A stretch of 64,000 nucleotides of DNA from the NCBI GenBank assembly GCA_016710585.1, contig JADJVN010000001.1:186001-250000 (forward strand), read 5' to 3'. Shown here one piece after another: positions 1-9,449 of this stretch (the stretch's first letter is position 1; every line of letters starts with the position of its first letter). The notes under the pieces were generated by a model. The model searched no databases. It saw only the letters and a program-made list of their open reading frames with translations, and was not told where the DNA came from. The position numbers and the translations under genes were made by a program. The DNA comes from Saprospiraceae bacterium (GTDB taxonomy: Bacteria > Bacteroidota > Bacteroidia > Chitinophagales > Saprospiraceae).

Positions 1-918
1 CTTTCTACATAAAACATCTCCAGCGGCAGTAGTATAATGCGAATCCGTGGCTATAATCCGAGTTCTTTCACCTTTATCATTGATGTAAAATAAATTAATA
101 TCGCGTGGCGAAGCTTGAATATCAAACTTTATAGCTTCTAATGCTTCTATCGTTTCCTTTGTTTCTTTAATAACAATGCTATTCTCTACTTCATCAATAA
201 AAAATGGAATAAATTTATCTTTTAAAATTTTACTATCTGGACTGAAGTACAGAAGTCCGAATTCACCAAAAACTTTATTGATAAACCAAAAATAAAAATC
301 ATGATAACTAGTCCATGTTTTAATTCTTTCATCGAGTTCTGCAAAAAATTCTGAACTATAATGCTCTCTTTCCAACAACTGTTTTAATTGCTGAACTACT
401 TCTGAGAGTCCATCTAAACTATTTCTGCCAACTGGACCATTGCTTTCTTTTTCCCAAGCTACTTTCTTGCCAAATAAATTCAAATGATTTATTTCTTGAA
501 AATCGTGATCCTCCTCACCACAATAATAAATGGGAACAAAATTATACTTTGGAAATTTTAATTTCAACTGATTGCATAAAGCAATACAAGATGCTATTTT
601 TATAGCAAAATACAGTGGTCCTCCAAACAAGCAAGGTTGATGTGCGGCAGTGATGGTAAATGTATCATCTTCATACAACAAATCTAAATTCTGTTGTTGA
701 AGCAAAGTAGCTGAATGATTGCTATAACAATCATTAATATATTTTGCTGTAAACTCTCGATTAGAAAAATTTACTTTTTTCTCAATGAGCTGAGGAAGTA
801 TAGAATCAAAATCAGGAGCACGATGAAAAAATTCAGAAAATTCAGATGACTTCATCATATATCTGAGATCCTTCTGACTCCAATCTGCAAGTGCTGAGAC
901 ATCAATCCAATTTGGCAT
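1..918 (-). CDS. bshC: Bacillithiol biosynthesis cysteine-adding enzyme BshC (C-terminus beyond left edge)
   Basis: The frame is open from the ATG at 918 to the window edge, giving the first 306 residues. BshC proteins are usually a little over 500 residues, so the 3' part is missing. Recognisable family features are AHQPCLFGGPLYF near residue 85, CGEEDHDFQEINH near residue 120, and SPRDINLFYINDKGERTR near the edge. These match the nucleotide-binding-like fold of BshC, which adds cysteine to glucosaminyl-malate in the last step of bacillithiol synthesis in the cytoplasm. The gene is divergent from purM; the ~155 bp between them holds both promoters. Family assignment is strong; the start is the first ATG of the frame and fits the family N-terminus. 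Confidence 0.9.
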   Translation of the reverse strand, partial: MPNWIDVSALADWSQKDLRYMMKSSEFSEFFHRAPDFDSILPQLIEKKVNFSNREFTAKYINDCYSNHSATLLQQQNLDLLYEDDTFTITAAHQPCLFGGPLYFAIKIASCIALCNQLKLKFPKYNFVPIYYCGEEDHDFQEINHLNLFGKKVAWEKESNGPVGRNSLDGLSEVVQQLKQLLEREHYSSEFFAELDERIKTWTSYHDFYFWFINKVFGEFGLLYFSPDSKILKDKFIPFFIDEVENSIVIKETKETIEALEAIKFDIQASPRDINLFYINDKGERTRIIATDSHYTTAAGDVLCRK

Positions 919-1062
919 GTATTGTTCTTTCCGCAAAGATATTAATTTTAAATCAATCAAATAACAAGTCTAGAAACTATCACATTCATTCAATAATTCA
1001 GAAAACCAACATTGATATTAAATAAATCCAAGCAAATACCAAAAATAAAATAGATTTCAATT

Positions 1063-1070
1063 ATTTTTGC
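1063..1070 (+). promoter_or_regulatory. TAnnTTTG-type -7 element before purM
   Basis: TATTTTTG matches the Bacteroidota sigma-ABfr -7 consensus TAnnTTTG. It ends only 3 bases before the purM ATG, so any transcript from it would be nearly leaderless. No clear -33 TTG is placed 19-20 bases upstream, so this may be chance in AT-rich DNA. Confidence 0.25.
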
Positions 1071-1073
1071 ACT

Positions 1074-2246
1074 ATGACGAGTAGATATGATTCCTTAGGT
1101 GTATCAGCAAATAAAAACGAAGTCCACAAAGCAATTTCAAAATTAAGTAAAGGACTTTATCCCAATGCCTTTTGTAAGATTCTCGAAGATATTGTAACTC
1201 AAGATAAAGAATATTGCAATATCATGCATGCAGATACAGCAGGAACTAAAACAAGTCTTGCCTATCTTGCATACCAAGAAACTGGAGATCTCAGTGTATG
1301 GAAAGGAATATCTCAAGACGCAATAGTAATGAACATTGATGATCTCGCATGTGTAGGATGTGTCGATAATATTGTACTGTCGTCGACTATCGGTAGAAAT
1401 AAAAGTCTCATACCAGCTGAAATAATTAATGAAATCATTAGCGCAAATCAATCCTTCATCGAAAAATTAAAAGAATATCAAATCAATATCATCTCTGGTG
1501 GTGGTGAGACTGCTGATGTTGGAGACATAGTCAGAACCATTGATGTAGGGATAACTGCATTTGCAAGGATGAAACGAGAAGATCTCATCATCAATAATAT
1601 ACAAGCTGGTGCAGTGATCATTGGATTCAGTTCAAGTGGCCAAGCAAGCTATGAGGATGAATATAATTCAGGTATAGGTAGCAATGGACTTACTGCTGCA
1701 AGACATGATGTTTTGACAAAAATCTATTCATCACAATATCCAGAATCCTTTTCTCCAGAATTGAATCCTGAAGTCGTTTTTACTGGTACAAAAAAACTTA
1801 CTGATACTGTAAAATATGATGGTAAAGAATATTTAGTTTACAAGCTACTATGCTCTCCTACTAGAACTTATCTTCCAGTCATTTCAAAAATATTGCAAAC
1901 ACATAAAAAATCCATTCAAGGAATCATCCATTGTAGTGGAGGTGCTCAAACTAAAGTACTAAAATTTGCTAAAAATGTAAAAATAATCAAAGATAATTTA
2001 TTTGACCTCCCTCCTGTGTTTCAGCTGATCAAAAGTGAAATGAAATATTCATTAAAAGAATTATACAGCATTTATAATATGGGACACAGACTCGAGATGT
2101 ATGTTAATCCAGAATCTGTTGAATCAATAATAAATATCAGTAAATCATTTCATATTGATGCGAAGATAATTGGCAGAGTGGAAAGTTCAGATAAAACCGA
2201 AGTCTGCATAGAAAATCAAGGAGAAATTTTTCACTACCATGAATAA
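1074..2246 (+). CDS. purM: Phosphoribosylformylglycinamidine cyclo-ligase (AIR synthetase), Bacteroidota type
   Basis: This 390-residue AIR synthase makes aminoimidazole ribotide from FGAM with ATP in de novo purine synthesis. The N-terminal half has the HADTAGTKTSL segment (about residues 52-62), the NIDDLACVG segment (about 106) and GGGETADVGD (about 142-151). The C-terminal half has GSNGLTAARHD, SPTRTY and HCSGGAQTK, all typical of the longer PurM of Bacteroidota. The start is fixed by the family N-terminus (YDSLGVSA). The next gene begins 27 bases downstream on the same strand. No key residue appears to be lost. Confidence 0.95.
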   Translation: MTSRYDSLGVSANKNEVHKAISKLSKGLYPNAFCKILEDIVTQDKEYCNIMHADTAGTKTSLAYLAYQETGDLSVWKGISQDAIVMNIDDLACVGCVDNIVLSSTIGRNKSLIPAEIINEIISANQSFIEKLKEYQINIISGGGETADVGDIVRTIDVGITAFARMKREDLIINNIQAGAVIIGFSSSGQASYEDEYNSGIGSNGLTAARHDVLTKIYSSQYPESFSPELNPEVVFTGTKKLTDTVKYDGKEYLVYKLLCSPTRTYLPVISKILQTHKKSIQGIIHCSGGAQTKVLKFAKNVKIIKDNLFDLPPVFQLIKSEMKYSLKELYSIYNMGHRLEMYVNPESVESIINISKSFHIDAKIIGRVESSDKTEVCIENQGEIFHYHE

Positions 2247-2273
2247 TTACTGCGCAATTCATTCAATATAACC

Positions 2274-3434
2274 ATGGCAAATCAACCGAGTGACGCACTC
2301 ATATGGAAATACATTGCAAATCAATGCGATGATGCTGAAAAGATATGGATAGAATCTCTCATTAAAAATGATACTAATTTTTCAAAAAAATATAATCGAA
2401 TTAAACTCTATCAAACCTCGAATCAAACAGAAGAGCATTCTACCCAAGGCTTTGATACAATAAATTTTGCAAAATTAATATTTCAAAAAAACAATAAGTT
2501 CGAGCTATGCGCTTTAGAATTATTTTCTTATCAAGCAAAAAAGAATCCAACTTACAAAGAGTTCTTGGACTTACTTCATATTGATATTTCCCAAATAAAA
2601 TCGATACAAGAAATTCCTTTTCTACCCATTGATTTTTTCAAAACAAGGATTATAAAAACATCAGAATGGGAGACTGAAAAAATATTTTTATCTAGCGGAA
2701 CGAGCCAGATGACAAGATCCGCACATCATATCAAATCACTTAATCTTTACCATCAATCCATTCTTAATGGTTTAGGCCAAACTACAATCCCATTTAACGA
2801 GACTCACATCATTGCTTATTTGCCTAGTTATTATGACAACCCTTCTTCCTCTTTATTGTATATGGTTAATTTTTTGATGTCGCAAAATAAAAAACAACAA
2901 CATTGCTTCATTCAGAGTGAAGAACAACTTCACGACTATTTAAAGAACGCTATAGAAGAAAATATCTTGCTATTTGGCGTTAGTTTTGCACTTTATGATT
3001 TTGCAATAAAGCATAAAAATCTTAAAAATAAAATCACTATAATTGAAACAGGAGGCATGAAGTCTAGTGGCAGAACACTCTCAAAAACTGAAATATTTGA
3101 AGCCATCAGCAATGCATTTCCTAAAGCCAATATCTATTCAGAATATGGCATGACTGAAATACTTAGTCAGGCATACACCAATAATCAATCACTTTACTTT
3201 AACCAAAGCAATACAATGAATGTATTCGTTAATGATGAGAATTCTCCAAGGGACAATGTAAAAAAGATTGGAAGAGGTAGAATTAATATCATAGACCTAT
3301 GCAATATTGATAGCTGCGCTTTTTTACAAACGGGAGATACAGGTGAAATATTTGAAGATGGCAGATTTCTAATCCATGGCAGAGTTGACATCCAAGATAT
3401 ACGAGGTTGCCATCTTTTAATGGAAGAACTATAA
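2274..3434 (+). CDS. LuxE/PaaK-like acyl-protein synthetase with an extra N-terminal domain
   Basis: Residues ~67-386 match the LuxE-type acyl-protein synthetase family of the ANL adenylating superfamily: ALELFSYQAKKNPTYKEFLDL, IPFLPIDFFKT, the phosphate-binding-like LSSGTSQMTRSAHH (near residue 140), ETGGMKSSGR and SEYGMTE. Such proteins activate an acyl group with ATP; in Bacteroidota their substrate is generally unknown. The first ~60 residues are not part of the usual family. Their pattern (LIWKYIANQCDDAEKIWIE, then NDTNFSKKYNRI) resembles the short helical N-terminus of FecR-type and other Bacteroidota anti-sigma proteins. No alternative ATG lies at the usual LuxE start, so the fusion seems real. 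The gene ends 6 bases into the convergent response-regulator gene. Confidence 0.75.
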   Translation: MANQPSDALIWKYIANQCDDAEKIWIESLIKNDTNFSKKYNRIKLYQTSNQTEEHSTQGFDTINFAKLIFQKNNKFELCALELFSYQAKKNPTYKEFLDLLHIDISQIKSIQEIPFLPIDFFKTRIIKTSEWETEKIFLSSGTSQMTRSAHHIKSLNLYHQSILNGLGQTTIPFNETHIIAYLPSYYDNPSSSLLYMVNFLMSQNKKQQHCFIQSEEQLHDYLKNAIEENILLFGVSFALYDFAIKHKNLKNKITIIETGGMKSSGRTLSKTEIFEAISNAFPKANIYSEYGMTEILSQAYTNNQSLYFNQSNTMNVFVNDENSPRDNVKKIGRGRINIIDLCNIDSCAFLQTGDTGEIFEDGRFLIHGRVDIQDIRGCHLLMEEL

Positions 3435-4145
3435 TCTTTTAGATTCAATCACTGCATCAAAAACTTCCTTATAGTTCTTGCCAATTGGTAAAGCCTTAAT
3501 TTGGTTCTTTTCAATCACTTCTACTTCACTGCTTGTAATGGCATGAAGTTTATTAAAATTCACAATATAAGATCGGTGAATCCGAACAAATAATTCAGGA
3601 GGTAATTTTTTCTCAAGACTCATCATGGTCTGCAAGGTGATCACTCTTGTACTCTCTGTTTTAATAATAACATAATCCTTCATCCCTTCTACATAAATAA
3701 TATCAGAGTATAAAATTTTCACCAGCTTTTTGTCAGCCTTAACAAAGATATAATCAATATCCACTTCAGCAATATTTGAACCTGAATTCAATTTAGATTT
3801 GACTTTTACTTTATTGATTGCCTTGAGAAATCGATCGAAGGATATTGGCTTCAAAAGATAATCAACAGCATTCACATTAAAGCCTTCCAATGCAAATTCA
3901 GGATAAGCAGTTGTAAAAATTACTTGTACGGAAATATTGAGATTCTTGATAAAATCGATACCATTCAACTGAGGCATCTCAATATCCAAAAGCAATAAAT
4001 CAACTTCATTATTATTAATAAATTCATTTGCTTCAATCGCATTATAACATCGTCCTACTAGTTCCATACTAGGCACTTGACTGATATAAGTTTCCAAAAT
4101 CTCACCAGCCAATGGCTCATCATCAACTATTAATGTCTTGATCAT
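3429..4145 (-). CDS. LytTR-family response regulator
   Basis: A 238-residue cytoplasmic response regulator. The receiver domain (about 1-120) has the acidic pair in VDDEP (residues 8-9), the phospho-acceptor Asp54 in LLLDIEMP, and the Lys of LLKPIS. Residues ~138-238 form a LytTR DNA-binding domain (YVEGMKDYVII, VRIHRSYIVN). It is encoded one base after the stop of the sensor kinase gene and is its evident partner. LytTR regulators bind imperfect direct repeats; none was identified here. Confidence 0.92.
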   Translation of the reverse strand: MIKTLIVDDEPLAGEILETYISQVPSMELVGRCYNAIEANEFINNNEVDLLLLDIEMPQLNGIDFIKNLNISVQVIFTTAYPEFALEGFNVNAVDYLLKPISFDRFLKAINKVKVKSKLNSGSNIAEVDIDYIFVKADKKLVKILYSDIIYVEGMKDYVIIKTESTRVITLQTMMSLEKKLPPELFVRIHRSYIVNFNKLHAITSSEVEVIEKNQIKALPIGKNYKEVFDAVIESKRL

Positions 4146-4146
4146 T

Positions 4147-5187
4147 TTATTTTTGCTTTATTTTTAATATTACTTGAAATCTTTCAGGTTCATTGTGAAT
4201 AGAGAGTTCATGTTTATTTGGGTAGATTAATTCCAATCTTTTTCGAACATTAACCAATCCAATCCCTCCAATTTCCTTTGGCTTCATAAGCCCTGCATAA
4301 AATTGAGGTTTTGAATTTTCAATAAAAATACTGATCTCCTCAGATGTACAATTCACATTGATATGTAGAAATGGTGTTAAAACATTATTTTTTAATCCAT
4401 GTTTAAATCCATTTTCAATAAATGGAATAATCAACAAGGGAGCAATCTTAGTATTGTGAATATCACCGTGAATATTGACTTGAATATCTGCTGTTTTGCT
4501 TAACCTAAATTTCTCTAGTTCTATATAATTATTGATATACCGAAGCTCTTTTTCTATTGCCACTTCTTTTTCATTGCACTCATATAACATATACCGCAAC
4601 ATATCAGACAACTTTATCACAACCTCAGGTGCGCTATCAGATTTTTTTAAAGTCAGCGCATAGAGATTATTCATGGTGTTAAACAAAAAATGTGGATTAA
4701 TTTGATTCTTTAAAAATTGCAATTCAGATTGCATATTTTTTGTTTGTAAATCAGACTTTTCATTTTGAATGCGAAACCAATCCATGGTTATTTTTATCAG
4801 TGAAGAAGTGGCAATGACAATAATAAAACTAAAAAAATGAAATTTTGAATCCAAAGCCAATTTATCAAACTCAACATCATAGAGATAAGAAAATAATTTA
4901 TTAGAGAGTAATTCCATTGGCGTCAAGCAAAGTGCAATTCCCATTACTGATGCGATATAGATCAAAGGTGACTTATTCTTCAAAAAATAGGGCAATAACC
5001 AATTAATATTGACCCAAACAAATAAAAAATAATAAACTGAATTTACAAAACTCCAAAGAAATTTAATTCCAATGTCCATTCCTGAAGGAGCACCATAGGT
5101 ATTTATCGAAATAAAAATTAGCCAAATCAATAAAATAGCCCAATAGCTTGTTCTTTTACTAATTGTACTAATTTGAAACTTTTTCAT
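4147..5187 (-). CDS. LytS/YehU-type sensor histidine kinase
   Basis: A 346-residue inner-membrane kinase. About four hydrophobic segments lie in the first 135 residues, followed by a short coiled coil and the His_kinase (PF06580-type) core: QINPHFLFNTMNNLYAL with the phosphorylatable His166, then an ATP-binding domain with IPFIENGFKHGLKN (N box) and GGIGLVNVRKRL (G box). It has no recognisable extracellular sensor domain, so the signal is probably sensed within the membrane. It is first in a two-gene operon with the LytTR regulator and divergent from folE. Confidence 0.92.
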   Translation of the reverse strand: MKKFQISTISKRTSYWAILLIWLIFISINTYGAPSGMDIGIKFLWSFVNSVYYFLFVWVNINWLLPYFLKNKSPLIYIASVMGIALCLTPMELLSNKLFSYLYDVEFDKLALDSKFHFFSFIIVIATSSLIKITMDWFRIQNEKSDLQTKNMQSELQFLKNQINPHFLFNTMNNLYALTLKKSDSAPEVVIKLSDMLRYMLYECNEKEVAIEKELRYINNYIELEKFRLSKTADIQVNIHGDIHNTKIAPLLIIPFIENGFKHGLKNNVLTPFLHINVNCTSEEISIFIENSKPQFYAGLMKPKEIGGIGLVNVRKRLELIYPNKHELSIHNEPERFQVILKIKQK

Positions 5188-5310
5188 GATTATATGCTGC
5201 CAAATTAACCTCTTTTAAGTTTTTCATTAAAATTATTCGATATAAGTCCCAAATATTTGGATAAATAAACATTTTTGCCAATCTTTCGTTCAGCAATAGA
5301 AATTTAGTTT

Positions 5311-5883
5311 ATGGGTGATCAATTCACTAGGGATATCGATGAAATGTCTGGCAATTTTTCTCAAATATTAAAGTCTTTGGGAGAAGATCCAGAAAGAGAA
5401 GGTTTGCTTAAAACTCCTGAAAGAGCTTCAAAAGCAATGAAATTCTTAACGCAAGGCTATGAGCTTGATGCGGCCAAAGTATTGAAGTCTGCTTTGTTCA
5501 AAGAAAATTATAGCGAAATGGTCTTAGTAAAAGATATTGAGGTCTATTCACTTTGTGAACATCATCTATTACCATTCTTTGGAAAAGCACATGTCGCTTA
5601 TCTCCCAAAAGGTACTATTGTAGGTTTAAGTAAGATCCCTAGAGTTGTCGATATATTTGCACGTAGATTGCAAGTTCAAGAAAGATTGACTCATCAGATA
5701 TTAAATAGTATCAACGATACATTGCAACCACATGGTGTTGCAGTTGTAATAGAAGCATGCCATATGTGTATGATGATGCGAGGTGTTCAAAAACAAAATT
5801 CAATGACCACCACTTCTGCATTCACTGGAGTTTTTCGACAAGTCGAAACACGAAATGAATTTTTAAATTTAATAAAAAAGTAA
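5311..5883 (+). CDS. folE: GTP cyclohydrolase I
   Basis: A 190-residue homologue of FolE, which converts GTP to 7,8-dihydroneopterin triphosphate at the start of folate/tetrahydropterin synthesis. The zinc ligands are present: C82 and H85 in LCEHHLLPFFGKAHVAY and C153 in EACHMCMMMRG. The family core LSKIPRVVDIFARRLQVQERLT is intact. The gene starts a cluster continuing with fabD (5-base gap), yqgE and an ABC-F gene, all on the plus strand. Confidence 0.95.
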   Translation: MGDQFTRDIDEMSGNFSQILKSLGEDPEREGLLKTPERASKAMKFLTQGYELDAAKVLKSALFKENYSEMVLVKDIEVYSLCEHHLLPFFGKAHVAYLPKGTIVGLSKIPRVVDIFARRLQVQERLTHQILNSINDTLQPHGVAVVIEACHMCMMMRGVQKQNSMTTTSAFTGVFRQVETRNEFLNLIKK

Positions 5884-5888
5884 AGATC

Positions 5889-6776
5889 ATGTCAAAGCAA
5901 GCTTTTTTATTTCCCGGTCAAGCGAGCCAATTTGTTGGCATGGGAAAAGAACTTATTGAAGCTTTCCCAGAATCAAAACTTGTTTTTGAAGAGGCAAATG
6001 ATATTCTAGGATTCAACTTAAGCAAAATCATGTTCGAAGGAACTGAAGAAGAATTGAAAGAAACAAATATCACACAGCCTTCCGTATTCTTACACTCCAT
6101 CATTTCTGCAAAATTTAAACTTCAAGATATAAAACCTGAGGCAGTAGCAGGACATTCATTAGGTGAAATCTCTGCATTAGTATCTGCCAAGGCAATTAAT
6201 TTTAAAGATGGACTCTTGCTAGTAAAGGAAAGATCTAATGCAATGCATGAGGCTTGTATTCAAAATCCAGGCACAATGGCTGCCATAGTTGGATTGGAAG
6301 ACAGCAAAATAGAAGAAATTTGTTGTGAAATAAATGATGATGTCTGTGTCGCAGCAAATTATAATTGTCCTGGACAGTTAGTAATTTCAGGATCATTAAC
6401 TGGCATAAAAAAAGCTGAAACACTGCTTTTAGCTGCTGGTGCAAAAAGGGTCATTATCTTAAATGTAGGAGGTGCATTTCACTCACCCTTGATGAGCCCT
6501 GCTAAAGAAAGACTAGCGACGATGATTCAATCTATCAGCTTCAAATCTCCTGAATGTCCCATTTATCAAAATGTAAATTCTTTTGCACAAACAGATTCTG
6601 AAATCATTAAATCCAATTTAATCCAACAATTGACTTCACCAGTTCTGTGGACTCAAACCATACAAGCAATGTTAAAAGATGGCATCACTGAATTTATCGA
6701 AGTCGGAGGTAATGGTACAGTATTGTCAGGATTTATGAAACGAATAGATCGCAATGCAAACATAAGGACTGCTTAA
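5889..6776 (+). CDS. fabD: Malonyl-CoA:ACP transacylase
   Basis: A 295-residue MCAT of fatty-acid synthesis, which moves malonyl from CoA to acyl carrier protein. It has the N-terminal LFPGQASQFVGMGKEL, the nucleophile elbow AGHSLGE (Ser90), the His of GGAFHSPLM, and the C-terminal FIEVGGNGTVLSG. The length is normal. It is in the folE-fabD-yqgE cluster. It lies in the same frame as the first part of yqgE, which starts 12 bases after its stop. Confidence 0.94.
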   Translation: MSKQAFLFPGQASQFVGMGKELIEAFPESKLVFEEANDILGFNLSKIMFEGTEEELKETNITQPSVFLHSIISAKFKLQDIKPEAVAGHSLGEISALVSAKAINFKDGLLLVKERSNAMHEACIQNPGTMAAIVGLEDSKIEEICCEINDDVCVAANYNCPGQLVISGSLTGIKKAETLLLAAGAKRVIILNVGGAFHSPLMSPAKERLATMIQSISFKSPECPIYQNVNSFAQTDSEIIKSNLIQQLTSPVLWTQTIQAMLKDGITEFIEVGGNGTVLSGFMKRIDRNANIRTA

Positions 6777-6788
6777 AATTAAATTCCA

Positions 6789-7344
6789 TTGGAAAAACTA
6801 AAAACTGGCAATATATTAATTTCTGAACCTTTTATGGATGATCCCAATTTTAAAAAGGACAGTGGTGTTAATTGCCGATTATAGCAAAAAAGAAGGATGT
6901 GTCGGTTTTGTATTGAATAGAAAATTAGATTATAAAATCTCAGACCTCATCCCAGATATTGAAAACTTTGATGCAGATGTATATTATGGTGGGCCAGTCG
7001 GACAAGATACAATTCATTTTATTCACAGTGCTGGTGAACTCATTCGCGATGCAGTAAAATTAAGCAAAGGTGTTTATTGGGGTGGCAACCTTGAGGAACT
7101 TTTATTCTTAATCAATACAAAATATATTGTACCTAATACAGTGAAGTTTTTTATTGGTTATAGTGGATGGGGGCCAGAACAATTAGATGAAGAATACAAA
7201 CTAAAAACATGGATTCAATCTGAAATGGATCCCAATTTTATTTTTAATCCAAATATTCTTGATCTTTGGAAAATTTCATTAGATCTCAAAGGTGGGCATT
7301 ATTCAGCTCTTTCAGAAATTCAAACCGACGTTATTTCAAACTAA
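6789..7344 (+). CDS. YqgE/AlgH (UPF0301) family protein, frameshifted near the N-terminus
   Basis: Two frames together make a normal-length UPF0301 protein of about 185 residues. From a TTG at 6789 the sequence reads LKTGNILISEPFMDDPNFK, the conserved family N-terminus. It then leaves frame at an A5 run (6852-6856). The rest, KRTVVLIADYSKKEGCVGFVLNRKL through GYSGWGPEQLDEE, is in the next frame, open from an ATG at 6838 to 7344. Removing one A restores a continuous protein. A start at 6838 alone would lose the conserved N-terminus. The biochemical function of this family is unsettled (AlgH was named from alginate regulation in Pseudomonas). Probable sequencing indel; true disruption is possible. 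Confidence 0.8.
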
Positions 7345-7356
7345 ATAGAAAATAAA

Positions 7357-9255
7357 GTGATACGAGCATTTGATTTAAGTTTATACTTTGGAGAAAGAGT
7401 ATTGTTAGACTCGATTACATTTTCTATAAATCATGGAGAAAAAGTAGCACTTACGGGAAGAAATGGTAGTGGCAAATCCACATTATTTAAAATCCTCACT
7501 AAACAATTACTCCCTTCTAAAGGCCAAATAGAAATTCCAAAAAATTATACACTCGGATTATTAAAACAAGAATTACCTGAAGACAAGGATCTCTCAGTAC
7601 GAGATGATGTCAAGTTAAGCTTAGAAGAAATCGCTTCACTTCAAAATGAAGAACAAGAAATCATAGCTAAATTTGATACTGTAAATCATGAGTCAAAAGA
7701 ATTCTTGGATATATTGGAACGCCAAGCATTTATTCATGATAGATTGGTCTATTTACAGGTAGATAAAATCGATGGCGAAATCGAGAGAATTTTAACAGGA
7801 CTTGGATTTTCTGCTAAAGATTTTGATCGAAAGACCAGTGAATTTTCTGGTGGATGGCGTATGAGAATTGAACTTGCCAAGTTATTATTATCCAAACCTG
7901 ATGTCATACTTCTAGACGAACCCAACAACCATTTAGATATAGTCTCTATACAATGGCTTGAAAAATATTTAAGAAACTATGAAGGTACTGTGATTCTAAT
8001 CACCCACGACCTTCAATTTATGGATGGAATCGCGAAAAGAATTATAGAAATAGATAGAGGAAGATTGATGGATTATGTTGGTAATTACACTTCATTCAAG
8101 ACCTATAGAGCTGAGCGAATAGAAGTTGAGACTAATGAATTCAAGTCACAGCAAAAACTCATTCAACATAAAGAGATGCTCATCGACAAATTTAGAGCCA
8201 AAGCAACCAAAGCAAATTTTGCTAAATCCTTGCAAAAGGAATTGGATAGAATGGATGTAAAAGAAATTCCAGACGTTGACAAAAGTACTATAAGATTGAG
8301 ATTCCAACCTTCAAGACCAAGCGGAAGAAAAGTATTAGAAGCGAAAAATCTTACTAAACGGTATGGAGATCTATTAGTCTTAGATGAAGTTGAAGCCTAT
8401 GTGGAAAGAGGTATGAAAATCGCATTGGTCGGAGCGAATGGAAACGGAAAAAGTACTTTTGTAAAATTGGTTTGCAATGAGATTACACCTGAAGGTGGAA
8501 TGATTGAATTGGGACACGAAGTGAAAATTGCCTATTTTGCTCAAGAACATCAAACCATTTTAGATCCATACAAAACGATTCAAGAAACTGTTGAAGACGC
8601 TTCTCTTCCAGAGATGAGACCTCAAGTAAGAAAAATCCTTGGTGGACTGGGTTTACAAGGAGACGATATAGATAAAAAAATAATTGTACTTTCGGGTGGT
8701 GAAAAATCACGCGTAAGACTAGCCATGCTTCTAGTTCAAGAACATAATTTACTAATACTAGATGAGCCTACACATCATTTAGATATGTCATCAAAGGATT
8801 CTTTGAAAGAAGCTATAAAAAATTACAATGGGACAGTATTAATCGTATCCCACGACAGAGAATTCCTAAGGGATCTTGCAGAAAAAACCTATTCGTTTGA
8901 AAACAAAAAAATTAAAATCTTCGAAGGAGACATCGATTATTATTTATCCAAAAAAGCAGCTGAAGAATCAACTGCAAACATCGCCTTTAAACAGAATACA
9001 GCTGAATCCAAGAAAACAGCAATTTTAGAAAATACCGAAGATAAAAAGAAATATCAAAAAAATCTTCTCAATGTAGAGAAGGAAATTTCTAGGCTAGATA
9101 ATAAAATCAAAGAAATAGAAATCCAAATGGGCGATCCCGAATTTTATAATTCTGCTAATAGTCAAAACATCCTAAAAGAATATGAAAAAATAAAATCAGA
9201 ACATTCCATCCAACTAGCTAAATGGGAAGAAGTATATCTCCTAGCAAACGCCTAA
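7357..9255 (+). CDS. ABC-F family ATPase (Uup/YheS-like ribosome-associated factor)
   Basis: A 632-residue cytoplasmic protein with two ABC ATPase domains and no membrane segment, the ABC-F layout. Domain 1 has GRNGSGKST, the signature FSGGWRMR and LLDEPNNHLD. Domain 2 has GANGNGKST, LSGGEKSRVR and LILDEPTHHLD. The linker between them is charged and helical, and the last ~70 residues are a coiled-coil C-terminal domain like that of Uup. ABC-F proteins act at the ribosomal E site in translation or rescue; the exact subfamily is uncertain. The start is GTG at 7357, 12 bases after yqgE. Confidence 0.9.
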   Translation: MIRAFDLSLYFGERVLLDSITFSINHGEKVALTGRNGSGKSTLFKILTKQLLPSKGQIEIPKNYTLGLLKQELPEDKDLSVRDDVKLSLEEIASLQNEEQEIIAKFDTVNHESKEFLDILERQAFIHDRLVYLQVDKIDGEIERILTGLGFSAKDFDRKTSEFSGGWRMRIELAKLLLSKPDVILLDEPNNHLDIVSIQWLEKYLRNYEGTVILITHDLQFMDGIAKRIIEIDRGRLMDYVGNYTSFKTYRAERIEVETNEFKSQQKLIQHKEMLIDKFRAKATKANFAKSLQKELDRMDVKEIPDVDKSTIRLRFQPSRPSGRKVLEAKNLTKRYGDLLVLDEVEAYVERGMKIALVGANGNGKSTFVKLVCNEITPEGGMIELGHEVKIAYFAQEHQTILDPYKTIQETVEDASLPEMRPQVRKILGGLGLQGDDIDKKIIVLSGGEKSRVRLAMLLVQEHNLLILDEPTHHLDMSSKDSLKEAIKNYNGTVLIVSHDREFLRDLAEKTYSFENKKIKIFEGDIDYYLSKKAAEESTANIAFKQNTAESKKTAILENTEDKKKYQKNLLNVEKEISRLDNKIKEIEIQMGDPEFYNSANSQNILKEYEKIKSEHSIQLAKWEEVYLLANA

Positions 9256-9279
9256 AATTTAATTTTTGAGTAAGAATTA

Positions 9280-9287
9280 TAACTTTG
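9280..9287 (+). promoter_or_regulatory. Candidate -7 element for the ATP-grasp operon
   Basis: TAACTTTG fits TAnnTTTG and lies in the 194-bp gap between the ABC-F gene and the ATP-grasp operon, about 160 bases before the first start codon. No correctly spaced -33 TTG is evident. The long leader would be unusual, so this is tentative. Confidence 0.25.
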
Positions 9288-9449
9288 TTTTTTTATAAAA
9301 AATTGTATAGAAAAATGTTGCATATATTGAGATAACAATGTAACATTGCAATTATATTTACAAAGCAAATATCATATTAATAAAAAGTTTAATATTAGTT
9401 TTAATTTTATGAATTCATTTTCTAACATTTCAAGGATAGTATTCCATTA

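Noticed and set aside
6838..6860. Programmed +1 frameshift in yqgE
   Set aside because: No known stimulatory signal or slow codon arrangement, and two other genes show the same extra A in an A5 run. A homopolymer error is simpler.
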